64,000 nucleotides of DNA. Source: CAZBWE01 sp964495465 (GTDB taxonomy: Bacteria > Planctomycetota > Phycisphaerae > Sedimentisphaerales > Anaerobacaceae). The stretch covers positions 1 to 64,000 of the forward strand of contig CAZBWE010000001.1 of NCBI GenBank assembly GCA_964495465.1, in the 5' to 3' direction. The notes under the pieces were generated by a model that had not been told where the DNA came from, did no database searches, and saw nothing but the letters and a program-made list of their open reading frames with translations. Numbering within the stretch: the first letter of the stretch is position 1; each line of letters begins with the position of its first letter. Positions 16,081-24,371 of this stretch are shown here, piece by piece. The position numbers and the translations under genes were made by a program.

Positions 16081-17466
16081 ATGCTGAAAAAATTCGCTAT
16101 CCTCGGTTCAGTACTATTACTTGCCGGCACTGTCGCGCTTGGATGGGTAATTGTCGAGAAAAAAAAAGAACAGCGGCAGCTTGCACCTTATAAGCTAAAG
16201 TATGGTTCGGAACCGGATGAGTATATCAAGCAATACAATGAGTGGCTGCAACTGGCTCCCGAAGAGCGTGCTATGACACCCTGGGGGCAGGACGAATCCG
16301 GCAATGCAAAAACAGAAGCTCAGCTACAAAATGAACAACAGGAAAGACTCAAAGCTGACCTGGACAAACTGGCCGCTGGTGAAATCCACCCTTTCGCTGA
16401 CATTCTTTATGGCGAGAACTGGCAAAACGAATTAAGCAAATACAAAGAGAAAAAGGAGCTAAGGGAGTTTATTCTTACCTGTTCTATTGCCTGTACGTTT
16501 GCAGGGGGAGCGATTTTTACGTGCTGTTTATTACTATGGTCGTCCCGGCTGTTCCTTTCCACACTTGATGGTTCGCCGAGAGAATTATTCATCAATATCA
16601 TCAGAGGCCGAAAAAACAAAAATATAGAAGCATACACAGCCGATTCAATAAAAGTCCGTAAAAATTCAGAAGCTTTTATAAATCCTGGCCGGCAAAACTA
16701 CAATACAGATTTTGAAAACCATAAAAAGTCCGCCTGCGAACAGGTTGCTTTTTCGCCGGCAGGTAATACCGAATCCGGTTTCTGGAACTCAAAACGCGGA
16801 AAAGAACACTCGACAATGCCAAAAATTTCCGTGTTGCTTTCCGATGAAAAATCCAGCGACACTGAAAAGACTGTTTTGCCGGACTCTCACAAAAATTCCT
16901 TAAACTTTGAAGATGCGCTGAATACTCAAACAGAAACCCTGGAAAAACAGATGGATGAATTCAGGCAGCTGGCCCAAAACATCCAGCAAGCTGCTCTTGA
17001 GCATTCAAATCCCCTTAAAAACGCCCTTGGAGAGCTAATGCAGCAAGTGTCCGCAATTCGTGAATACGCTGCCTACCAGCAGGACAGGGTGGAAAAGCTT
17101 CAGGATGGATATGACTGGAACATAATCAGAACTTTTTGCCTGCGTGTTATACGCTGTATTGACAATCTCGAAAGTCGCATTAGTCGTCTGTCTGAAAAAA
17201 ATATTGAGACTTTGGACCTTAAGGAAGTAAGAGACGAGCTTCTTTTCGCCCTGGAATCCAGCGGAGTTGAACAATTCGAACTCGGAGTAAACAGTGACTA
17301 TCGGGGGCAGGAAAAGTTTGCAGAGGCAGTTAAAGAAAAGCAGCAATGCGACGACCCGAAACAGGCCGGCAAAATTGCACAGGTAATCAGGCCCGGCTAC
17401 CAATATTTTATTAACGACGAAAATATCAAAGTAGTCCGAACAGCCCAGGTAAAGCTGTTCGGTTGA
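16081..17466 (+). CDS. membrane-anchored GrpE-like protein
   Basis: Protein of 461 residues with two hydrophobic segments: an N-terminal one (MLKKFAILGSVLLLAGTVAL) and one near 140-160 (FILTCSIACTFAGGAIFTCC). Between them lies a charged loop with an LAPEERAMTPWGQD motif. After a long low-complexity linker, residues 285-345 look coiled-coil. The C-terminal 80 residues resemble the GrpE beta-domain: SSGVEQFELG, then a Lys-Gln and Asp-Asp-Pro turn, then IAQVIRPGYQYF and a final VVRTAQVKLFG, matching GrpE's V..GY......RpA.V.V pattern. GrpE is the nucleotide-exchange factor for DnaK. The next gene, 53 bases on, is an Hsp70, which supports the assignment. A GrpE domain tethered to the membrane is unusual. 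No tool was run to confirm it. Confidence 0.72.
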   Translation: MLKKFAILGSVLLLAGTVALGWVIVEKKKEQRQLAPYKLKYGSEPDEYIKQYNEWLQLAPEERAMTPWGQDESGNAKTEAQLQNEQQERLKADLDKLAAGEIHPFADILYGENWQNELSKYKEKKELREFILTCSIACTFAGGAIFTCCLLLWSSRLFLSTLDGSPRELFINIIRGRKNKNIEAYTADSIKVRKNSEAFINPGRQNYNTDFENHKKSACEQVAFSPAGNTESGFWNSKRGKEHSTMPKISVLLSDEKSSDTEKTVLPDSHKNSLNFEDALNTQTETLEKQMDEFRQLAQNIQQAALEHSNPLKNALGELMQQVSAIREYAAYQQDRVEKLQDGYDWNIIRTFCLRVIRCIDNLESRISRLSEKNIETLDLKEVRDELLFALESSGVEQFELGVNSDYRGQEKFAEAVKEKQQCDDPKQAGKIAQVIRPGYQYFINDENIKVVRTAQVKLFG

Positions 17467-17519
17467 TACGGAAAATAAACCGTTTTACAGGCGACCTGCG
17501 AGAAGATAAGAGGTGTAAA

Positions 17520-19070
17520 ATGGCAAATATAGTAGGCATAGACCTTGGAACGACCTTCTCGGCATTGGCTATTCTCAATGCAATCGGCAAACCGGAGATA
17601 ATCCCGAACGCCGACGGTGAAAGACTCACTCCGTCTGCAATTTTCTTCGATGAAGAGAATCCCGAAATCATCAGGGTAGGCATTGAAGCGATTAATTCAC
17701 GGCACCTGAATGCTCAAAGGTCGGTTCGCTGGATAAAGCGGTATATGGGAGACTCAAACTATAGAAAAAAAATTGACGGCAGGGATTGGTCAGCCGTGGA
17801 GTTATCCGCTCTGATTCTAAAAAAGCTCAAACAGGAATGTTCAGCCGAGCATGGTGAAATCCGCGATGCTGTTATTTCTGTTCCCGCCCACTTCGACGAG
17901 GTCCGCCGAAAAGCAACAATGGACGCAGGGGCTTTGGCCGGGCTAAACGTAATCGCGATTGTCAATGAACCTGTAGCCGCTGCGTTATATTATGCCACAA
18001 CACGCAAGGTCTCAGGAAAAGTCCTCGTATATGACCTCGGCGGCGGAACATTTGACGTAACCATAATGAATGTTAAGGGGCATCAAATAGACATTATCTG
18101 TTCACAGGGTGACCACGCACTCGGCGGCATCGACTTCGACCGGAAAATACTCGATATACTTCAGCAGAACTATAAGGATAAATTCGGCACCGACCTTATT
18201 GGTTCCGAAGAAGACAAGGCAAAGTATGAAGATGAGGCAGAGGATATAAAGAAGACACTATCCCGGCGTGAAACAGCAAAGAAGATGCTTTACGGCCCAG
18301 CCGGCAATATGAGAGTGGAAATCACCCGTGAGACGTTTAAAGAAGCTATCTCTTCACTGGTAGCCCGCACCGAAATCCTGCTGGAAGTGGCTCTCGATGA
18401 GGCAGGCATCAAACCATCTGACATCGATAATGTCCTTCTGGTTGGCGGCAGCACTCGAATACCATTGGTCCAGCAGCGACTTGAAAAAATGTTCGGATTC
18501 GCACCCGAAATAACCGTCAACGTAGATGAATGCGTTGCTCTCGGCTCTGCTTTACATGCCGGCCTAACAATGCTAAGAGAAAAACCCAACGATGTGCCGG
18601 CGGGAATCTCCAGTGGCCTGCAGGATATTAACCTCACAGACGTCTGCAATCACAGTTACGGCACTATATGCGCCCCTATCGATAAGGAAACCGGACGACG
18701 GGTAATTGCCAATCGTATCATCCTAAAGAAAAACACACCTTTGCCCTGCGAAGCATCGCAAATGTTCTACACAATGACTGAGGGGCAAACAGAGGTCGAG
18801 GCAACCATAACCCAGGGCGAAGATACTGCTGTTGAGTATGTAAACAAGATTGCGACATATAAATTCGAGCTTCCTCCAAAAAGACCGGCAGGACGACCAA
18901 TAAAGGTCACTTACAGTTACGACGTAAACCAAAGAATGCACTGTAAGCTCGAGGACCTCGAATCAGGTAAAGCACTTGAAGTTGATTTCTACTTAGACAA
19001 AAATAGTAAAATTACAGAAAATAACGTCACAGAAAAAAACAATCAACCGGAGCAATCCAAAGTTGAATAG
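17520..19070 (+). CDS. non-canonical Hsp70 (DnaK-like, truncated substrate-binding domain)
   Basis: Hsp70-family ATPase of 516 residues, compared with about 640 for DnaK. The nucleotide-binding domain is complete: phosphate-1 IDLGTTFSALA near 6, connect-1 with NEPVAAALYY near 152, phosphate-2 YDLGGGTFDVTI near 173 and adenosine motif LLVGGSTRIP near 308. The linker region DINLTDVCNHSYGT replaces DnaK's DVTPLSLG. A beta substrate-binding domain follows (residues about 380-495), but the alpha-helical lid is essentially missing; the last 25 residues are polar. The ATG at 17520 has an AGAGGTG ribosome-binding site; a longer frame starting at 17463 lacks one and would overlap the previous gene. 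The flanking GrpE-like and TerB/J-like genes suggest a dedicated chaperone cycle separate from housekeeping DnaK. Confidence 0.9.
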   Translation: MANIVGIDLGTTFSALAILNAIGKPEIIPNADGERLTPSAIFFDEENPEIIRVGIEAINSRHLNAQRSVRWIKRYMGDSNYRKKIDGRDWSAVELSALILKKLKQECSAEHGEIRDAVISVPAHFDEVRRKATMDAGALAGLNVIAIVNEPVAAALYYATTRKVSGKVLVYDLGGGTFDVTIMNVKGHQIDIICSQGDHALGGIDFDRKILDILQQNYKDKFGTDLIGSEEDKAKYEDEAEDIKKTLSRRETAKKMLYGPAGNMRVEITRETFKEAISSLVARTEILLEVALDEAGIKPSDIDNVLLVGGSTRIPLVQQRLEKMFGFAPEITVNVDECVALGSALHAGLTMLREKPNDVPAGISSGLQDINLTDVCNHSYGTICAPIDKETGRRVIANRIILKKNTPLPCEASQMFYTMTEGQTEVEATITQGEDTAVEYVNKIATYKFELPPKRPAGRPIKVTYSYDVNQRMHCKLEDLESGKALEVDFYLDKNSKITENNVTEKNNQPEQSKVE

Positions 19071-19093
19071 CAACAACTGAAGGGGGCCAAAAA

Positions 19094-20365
19094 GTGGCAG
19101 GTCATTTCAACTATATAAGTCTAATCAGCCCCATCAGGAATTTTCTCTTTCGTATCTCCGACCGGCTCAGCAATGCCAGGTTAGCGATGCCGCAAAAAGC
19201 GAACCTCGAACAAATTGCAGAGCAACCTGTAGCACCGGATATGCAAATCCTTAACTGCCGAGTTCAACTAACAAAGCAAAAAAAGGGCGCCTCCGCTTGT
19301 GATGCTTTTGCGGTGGAAATCTGCGGCTCAATCCATAATCCCCGTCTTCAAAGCCAAACAGATACAATCCTGAAAATTTCGATTACAGACATAACAGATG
19401 TTGTTCACCAGTTACATAATAAAAACCGACTCTCGCCCAGACATATTTTTGAGTCAGAAGTGTTACAGGATAAAGCAATGCCGGTCCACAGTAATATCAA
19501 AGAGTGGCAACTGCAAAACTCACCTGTATTTTGCTATAAAACCGACCTTGGCAAACTTCCCAACGAAGTCACGACCCTATCAGACTGGACAGTCGCTGCC
19601 CGGATACGCCTGGATTGGCTAACATTCCCCCCCAGGGGAAACAGAAACCTGCAATTCAATGTTTCAGTCCTTTCCCGCAACAGCGGCGACGAGCTCGCTT
19701 GTGCCCTATGCACCTTCATCCACGAGAATACCGAGTACGGATATATAGACTTGCAGGAAAATATCCAACGAGCTAAAATCCTGACGGTCGCATTGGCGTT
19801 CGCTGTCAGTGCAGCAGACAAAAAATTATACGATTGCGAAATTGAACTTATAAAAAACTGGGTAAGAGAAAATCTCGATACTGTCGGCTCATCTGATAAA
19901 GTCAGACACAACTTCGACAAAGCGCTAAAAAAAACCATCACCTTCTTCCAAAATGGCAATCAGCTCAACACCTATAAAATTTGCAGAGAAATCGTTGAAA
20001 TAGCACCAGTCGCAAATCGCTATGATATTTTGGAACTGTGCCTGTATGTCGCTCAGGCCAAGGGTTTTGCCGCTGCCGAGGAACTTGCCCTGTTGAAGGA
20101 CCTGGCAAAATGGCTCGAAGCAGATACGGAACGCTTCAATGAAATGACCGAAAGAATCCTTCCCGTCAATATACACCAGGTCAAAGATATGGAAGTGATC
20201 CTTGGCGTAAATCCGCGTATGGGCAAAGAAAATACCCGCCGGCATCTGAATAAACTATTCTGCAAATGGAATTCGAGGGTAACAAATCCCGACCCTGCGA
20301 TTCAGAACCAAGCCGACCAGATGTTAAAACTCATCGCAGAAGCAAGAAGTCAATATATAGGATAA
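19094..20365 (+). CDS. TerB-domain protein with degenerate J-like C-terminus
   Basis: Protein of 423 residues with a GTG start at 19094 behind AAGGGGG. Residues 1-220 are beta-rich and unrecognised. Residues about 228-355 resemble a TerB domain (AKILTVALAFAVSAADKKLY, then ELCLYVAQAKG and LKDLAKWLEADTERF). The last 60 residues look like a J domain: MEVILGVNPRMGKENTRRHL, KLFCKWNSRV, and a final helix MLKLIAEARSQY. The His-Pro-Asp loop needed to stimulate Hsp70 is absent, with Asn-Ser-Arg at the expected place. TerB followed by a J domain is the order of DjlA-type cochaperones. It lies 23 bases after the Hsp70 gene, so a cochaperone or client adaptor for that Hsp70 is the best reading. Confidence 0.68.
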   Translation: MAGHFNYISLISPIRNFLFRISDRLSNARLAMPQKANLEQIAEQPVAPDMQILNCRVQLTKQKKGASACDAFAVEICGSIHNPRLQSQTDTILKISITDITDVVHQLHNKNRLSPRHIFESEVLQDKAMPVHSNIKEWQLQNSPVFCYKTDLGKLPNEVTTLSDWTVAARIRLDWLTFPPRGNRNLQFNVSVLSRNSGDELACALCTFIHENTEYGYIDLQENIQRAKILTVALAFAVSAADKKLYDCEIELIKNWVRENLDTVGSSDKVRHNFDKALKKTITFFQNGNQLNTYKICREIVEIAPVANRYDILELCLYVAQAKGFAAAEELALLKDLAKWLEADTERFNEMTERILPVNIHQVKDMEVILGVNPRMGKENTRRHLNKLFCKWNSRVTNPDPAIQNQADQMLKLIAEARSQYIG

Positions 20366-20384
20366 CAACATAAAGGGCTTTGTG

Positions 20385-21266
20385 CTAATCCAGAAACTTC
20401 TGCAGGACCGCCGCCGTATGCATCGCCAGCAACATAAGATAGTCTAGGTCGCTCAGGCTATAATGCTTGTGCATCATAGCGTTATCAACATATAACACGC
20501 CATAACAGCCGGCTGGTCGGATAATAGATGATATCATTGCAGACCGTATTCTTTCTTTTTCTTCCAAATGAGCAGCAACCCGGGGCAAAACCATCGATTG
20601 ACCTTTTTCCAGCGCCTGCTCTATTTTTTCCATAAGTGTAATGTCACCGGCATCTACTGCCTTTCCATCCCGCCTTTTGCCTGCGTGATAAGTCATTGGG
20701 CCGGATGGCTGTTCTCTGAGAGCACACCAGACGTGAAATGCGCTAAACTGCTTTAACATCGTATTCAACAAAATAATCAACAATTCCTCGAGACCAGCTG
20801 CCCCGCAGATTGCCTCGGTCGCCTGTGAAAAATCACTCAATCTCTTGGCGGCTAAACGCATAGCAGGTGCGTGGCTGGCATCCGGCCTTCTTATTACTGT
20901 TTCATGCTGAGGTGTCGTAAGCTCGGCTTCCAGATGAACGGTATCTTCCATATGAATCTCTTCCTCAGTCCTGCTCTGCTCCTCGAAATCGATCTCGATG
21001 CTAAAATTTGTTATACGGAGACAATCACCTGTTTTAATTTCCGCCTTATGAACCGACTTATCATTCAGGTATGTTTTGCTCGCAGAATCCAAATCTTGCA
21101 CCATCCATTTGCCATCATCTGCACATACAATAATCGCATGCTTTCTTGAAACTGTCTTATCAGGCAGGAAAATTTTGCTGTCAACCGCTCTTCCAATTGA
21201 AATAGGCCCATCATCAAATTGAAACTCTCTGACACTGCCGTCCTTTTGTTTCACAAGCAGATGCAT
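20385..21266 (-). CDS. FHA-GAF signalling protein
   Basis: Cytoplasmic protein of 293 residues. Residues 1-95 form a forkhead-associated domain that binds phosphothreonine peptides: ISIGRAVDSKIFLPDKTVSRKHAI carries the conserved Gly-Arg, Ser and Ser-x-x-His. After a linker of about 45 residues, residues 150-292 look like a GAF domain (EAICGAAGLEELLIILLNTM, ending YSLDYLMLL-type helix and AAVLQKFLD). No kinase, cyclase or transcription output domain is attached. The gene converges on the TerB/J-like gene with a 19-base gap. A good sigma-70 promoter lies upstream at 21311-21339. It probably senses a small ligand and a phosphoprotein partner. No Ser/Thr kinase gene is present in this window. Confidence 0.85.
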   Translation of the reverse strand: MHLLVKQKDGSVREFQFDDGPISIGRAVDSKIFLPDKTVSRKHAIIVCADDGKWMVQDLDSASKTYLNDKSVHKAEIKTGDCLRITNFSIEIDFEEQSRTEEEIHMEDTVHLEAELTTPQHETVIRRPDASHAPAMRLAAKRLSDFSQATEAICGAAGLEELLIILLNTMLKQFSAFHVWCALREQPSGPMTYHAGKRRDGKAVDAGDITLMEKIEQALEKGQSMVLPRVAAHLEEKERIRSAMISSIIRPAGCYGVLYVDNAMMHKHYSLSDLDYLMLLAMHTAAVLQKFLD

Positions 21267-21310
21267 TGCTTTATTCCTCGATAATGGAATGGCTAATATT
21301 ATATATAATT

Positions 21311-21339
21311 ATTATCTAAAATCCAGCTATATTTGTCAA
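21311..21339 (-). promoter_or_regulatory. sigma-70 promoter for the FHA-GAF gene
   Basis: On the minus strand a perfect -35 TTGACA (21334-21339) is followed after 17 bases by GATAAT (21311-21316), five of six matches to TATAAT. The FHA-GAF start codon is at 21266, leaving a leader of about 35-40 bases. Confidence 0.7.
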
Positions 21340-21497
21340 GGAAAATCAAATAATTCAGCCCTCTTCAAAGTAATTTGATTTTTCGATGATGTTTATATAT
21401 CGACGTGATAGACGCTGATTTTGCTATCTTAAGCAAAACAAGCCACTTTTACACCAAAAGACAAGTAATCAGAACAAAGTGCTGGTCTCGTATTCCC

Positions 21498-22388
21498 CTA
21501 ATCTGCGAGCCCGGCAGCTCTTTTAGCCGATTCTATAGTATTATAAAGCAGCATAGTGATTGTCATCGGGCCCACCCCGCCCGGAACCGGTGTTATAAGT
21601 GAGGCCTTTTCCTTCACCGCTTCAAAATCCACGTCACCGACAAGACGATAACCCTTTTTTTTAGTTGCATCATCTACACGATTAACACCCACATCAATCA
21701 CTACTGCTCCCTCTTTTATCATATCTGCCGTAATAGTGTTAGGCCGACCGGCAGCAGCAATAATAATATCCGCCTGCCTTGTGTGACGAGCAAGGTCCTT
21801 GGTGCGTGTGTGGCAGACTGTGACGGTAGCGTTGCGGTTCGGCTGTTTTTGAATGAGCATATTTGCCAGCGGCTTGCCCACAATATTACTTCGACCCACA
21901 ATTACGACATCAGCACCCTCAATAGTTACGCCGCTTCGAACAAGCAATTGAATAATTCCATGCGGTGTGCAGGGCAAAAAGGCCTTTTCGCCTACCACCA
22001 TTTTACCAACATTCATCGGATGAAATCCATCGACGTCTTTGGCTGAGTCAATTGACAAAAGGACATCGGCCTCATTAAGGTCTTCGGGTAAAGGCAACTG
22101 AACCAAAATGCCATTGATTTTAGGGTCTTTATTCATCCTCTCAACCAGGGCCATCAGGTCTTTTTGTGAAGTATCTGCGGGCAATCGGTTATCATCGGAA
22201 TAAACACCAATCTCCTCACAGGTGCGCTCTTTTGCCGTAACATAGAACTTCGAGGCGGGGTCATCACCAACCAGAATAACACCAAGTCCCGGCACAATTC
22301 CCTGCTCTTTCAATTTGGCTGCTTCGGCTTTCAATTCTTCTCGCATATCTGCCGCTACTTGTTCGCCATCTATAATTTGTGCCGTCAT
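21498..22388 (-). CDS. folD: bifunctional methylene-THF dehydrogenase/cyclohydrolase FolD
   Basis: FolD oxidises 5,10-methylene-THF to methenyl-THF and hydrolyses it to 10-formyl-THF in the cytoplasm. The product is about 296 residues, the usual size. Motifs: YVTAKERTCEEIG near 48 (catalytic Tyr and Lys), GILVQLPLPE near 93, DVDGFHPMNVG near 117, VVIVGRSNIVGKP near 160 and PVPGGVGPMT near 265. The ATG at 22388 is chosen because a GGAG ribosome-binding site lies just upstream; the longer frame would begin with TTG inside that site. It follows fhs by 54 bases, so the two form a one-carbon operon that runs formate to 10-formyl-THF to methylene-THF or the reverse. Confidence 0.96.
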   Translation of the reverse strand: MTAQIIDGEQVAADMREELKAEAAKLKEQGIVPGLGVILVGDDPASKFYVTAKERTCEEIGVYSDDNRLPADTSQKDLMALVERMNKDPKINGILVQLPLPEDLNEADVLLSIDSAKDVDGFHPMNVGKMVVGEKAFLPCTPHGIIQLLVRSGVTIEGADVVIVGRSNIVGKPLANMLIQKQPNRNATVTVCHTRTKDLARHTRQADIIIAAAGRPNTITADMIKEGAVVIDVGVNRVDDATKKKGYRLVGDVDFEAVKEKASLITPVPGGVGPMTITMLLYNTIESAKRAAGLAD

Positions 22389-22442
22389 CTTTATCTCCAA
22401 TATACGTCGTAAATCAGTTCCATTCCATCAAGCAAGTGCTTC

Positions 22443-24206
22443 TTAGAAAAGTCCTTGAACTCTTCCCGTGCTGGCGTCCACATCAATCCGCCGGAAAGCA
22501 GGATTTGAAGCAGTGCCCGGCATCAGTTTAAGCTTTCCGGCCACCGGCACAACAAAACCGGCACCTTTATACACAAGAATGTCACTGATTGGAAGCTCCC
22601 AGCCGGTGGGTCTGCCCTTTATATCCGGGTCGTGGGATAAGCTAAGATGCGTCTTGACCATGCACGTTGCCATTTCACTCGCTTGCGGGTCAGCTTCAAG
22701 GGCCTCGGCCTTGGCCAGCGACTTATCAGAATATGTTACGCCGTCAGCTCCATATACTTCCCTGGCAATCAGCTCAATTCGCTTCCTCAAAGGTGTATCC
22801 AAATCATAAAGGAACTTAAAATCGTTTTTTTCCTCACAGGCCTGAATTACAGCTTCTGCCAACTCTATTGCACCATCGCCGCCTTTGAGCCAGTGCTCCG
22901 AAACCGCAGTTAAAGCGCCGTTTCTCTCGGCAATTTTGTGCACAAGCTCTATTTCGGCCCTGGTATCGGTGTGGAAGCTGTTGATACAAACCACCGGCCT
23001 GACACCACTTTTTTTAACGATTTCTATGTGGGCAACAAGATTCTCGCAACCCTTTTCCACCAATCCGAGATTTTCAGTTGTATATTCATCAGCCAGAGGT
23101 ATACCCGGTTTGACGACAGGGCCGCCGCCATGCATCTTCAGAGCGCGAATAGTAATAACAATAACAACAGCATCAGGCACAAGACCGGACATACGACACT
23201 TTATATTCCAGAATTTTTCAAAACCAACATCCGCCCCGAATCCGCTTTCGGTTATATGATAATCACCCAGTTTGGTTCCTATCCTATCAGCAATGATAGA
23301 GCTTTGACCAATAGCAATATTCGCAAATGGGCCTGCATGCACAAATATAGGCTGGCCCTCAATGGTCTGCAATAAATTCGGATTAATTGCATCAACCATC
23401 AAGGCCGTCATTGCACCGTCAACTTCGAGGTCGGCAGTAGTAACTTTGTTACCCTTTTTATCATACGCCACAACAATTTTTGCTATCCGTTCCCGCAGGT
23501 CTTTCAAGTCCCCGGCAACCGACAGTATCGCCATCAATTCGCTTGACGCAGCAATTTGAAACCCAGAGTCCATCTCGAAGCCATCCATTTTTCCACCTCG
23601 ACCTATCCTTATGTTGCGAAGGGCCTGTGCGCAAAAATCCATCGCCCATAACATCTGAATTCTCCCGGGGTCAATATCGATTCTCTTGAGGTTGCTTTTG
23701 GCCAGGCGGGCATCATCATAGTTTCTCTCGTGCTGCATACGCGAAGTCAAAGCTACCATAGCAAGATTATGAGCATTTGCAATTGATTCGATATCGCCGG
23801 TGAGCCGGATTGATAAAGGCGTCAGAGGTATGCATTGTGCAAGCCCTCCGCCAGCGGCTGAACCTTTGATATTGAAAGTTGGGCCGCTGCTTGACTGTCT
23901 TATCGCACCGACAACCCGTTTACCCATCTTACCCAGGCCTTCGATTAAGCCAATAGTAGTAGTCGTCTTTCCCTCACCCAGGTGTGTCGGCGTAATAGCT
24001 GTCACGTCAATATACTTTGCCGTGGGAACATCCTTCAGACGAGCAAGAATCCTTTGATAATCAACCTTAGCAAGCATACGACCCAAAGGAATAAGTTCAC
24101 TATCTTCCAAACCCATCTCTTTGGCCAATTGGCTGACAGGTTTGGCAGTCTTTTCTGCTGCTTCAGCAATCTGCCAGTGCTCCATTTTTGTCGGGTCAAG
24201 GTTCAT
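22443..24206 (-). CDS. fhs: formate--tetrahydrofolate ligase
   Basis: Fhs ligates formate to THF with ATP, giving 10-formyl-THF for purine and fMet synthesis or for the methyl branch of acetogenesis. At 587 residues it is slightly longer than typical (about 555-560). Motifs: P-loop [16 protein letters not shown] near 72, [17 protein letters not shown] near 107, a Phe-Ala-Asn-Ile-Ala box ([11 protein letters not shown]) near 300 and GGGPVVKPG near 365. It is followed by folD. Upstream, about 160 bases before the start, an insertion sequence has landed (24372-25798), which may have separated fhs from earlier regulatory sequence. No THF-riboswitch-like structure was recognised. Confidence 0.96.
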   Translation of the reverse strand: MNLDPTKMEHWQIAEAAEKTAKPVSQLAKEMGLEDSELIPLGRMLAKVDYQRILARLKDVPTAKYIDVTAITPTHLGEGKTTTTIGLIEGLGKMGKRVVGAIRQSSSGPTFNIKGSAAGGGLAQCIPLTPLSIRLTGDIESIANAHNLAMVALTSRMQHERNYDDARLAKSNLKRIDIDPGRIQMLWAMDFCAQALRNIRIGRGGKMDGFEMDSGFQIAASSELMAILSVAGDLKDLRERIAKIVVAYDKKGNKVTTADLEVDGAMTALMVDAINPNLLQTIEGQPIFVHAGPFANIAIGQSSIIADRIGTKLGDYHITESGFGADVGFEKFWNIKCRMSGLVPDAVVIVITIRALKMHGGGPVVKPGIPLADEYTTENLGLVEKGCENLVAHIEIVKKSGVRPVVCINSFHTDTRAEIELVHKIAERNGALTAVSEHWLKGGDGAIELAEAVIQACEEKNDFKFLYDLDTPLRKRIELIAREVYGADGVTYSDKSLAKAEALEADPQASEMATCMVKTHLSLSHDPDIKGRPTGWELPISDILVYKGAGFVVPVAGKLKLMPGTASNPAFRRIDVDASTGRVQGLF

Positions 24207-24371
24207 AGATTACTCTCAATACTTATATACTTATATGCTTATGGTCCGTTGCTGCCCAAGCCAATCCCCCGCATTGCGCAGATACCGGTTACTATCATTG
24301 TAAGCCGCTCAAACAAATACATCAATAAAAATTGCCTACAAAGATTAGCAAATTTACAACGGTGAATACAA

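Noticed and set aside
16081..17466. Reading the protein as a pilus-assembly partner of the upstream PilB-like ATPase (PilM/GspL type)
   Set aside because: The C-terminal pattern fits GrpE and the next gene is an Hsp70; no actin-like PilM motif is present.
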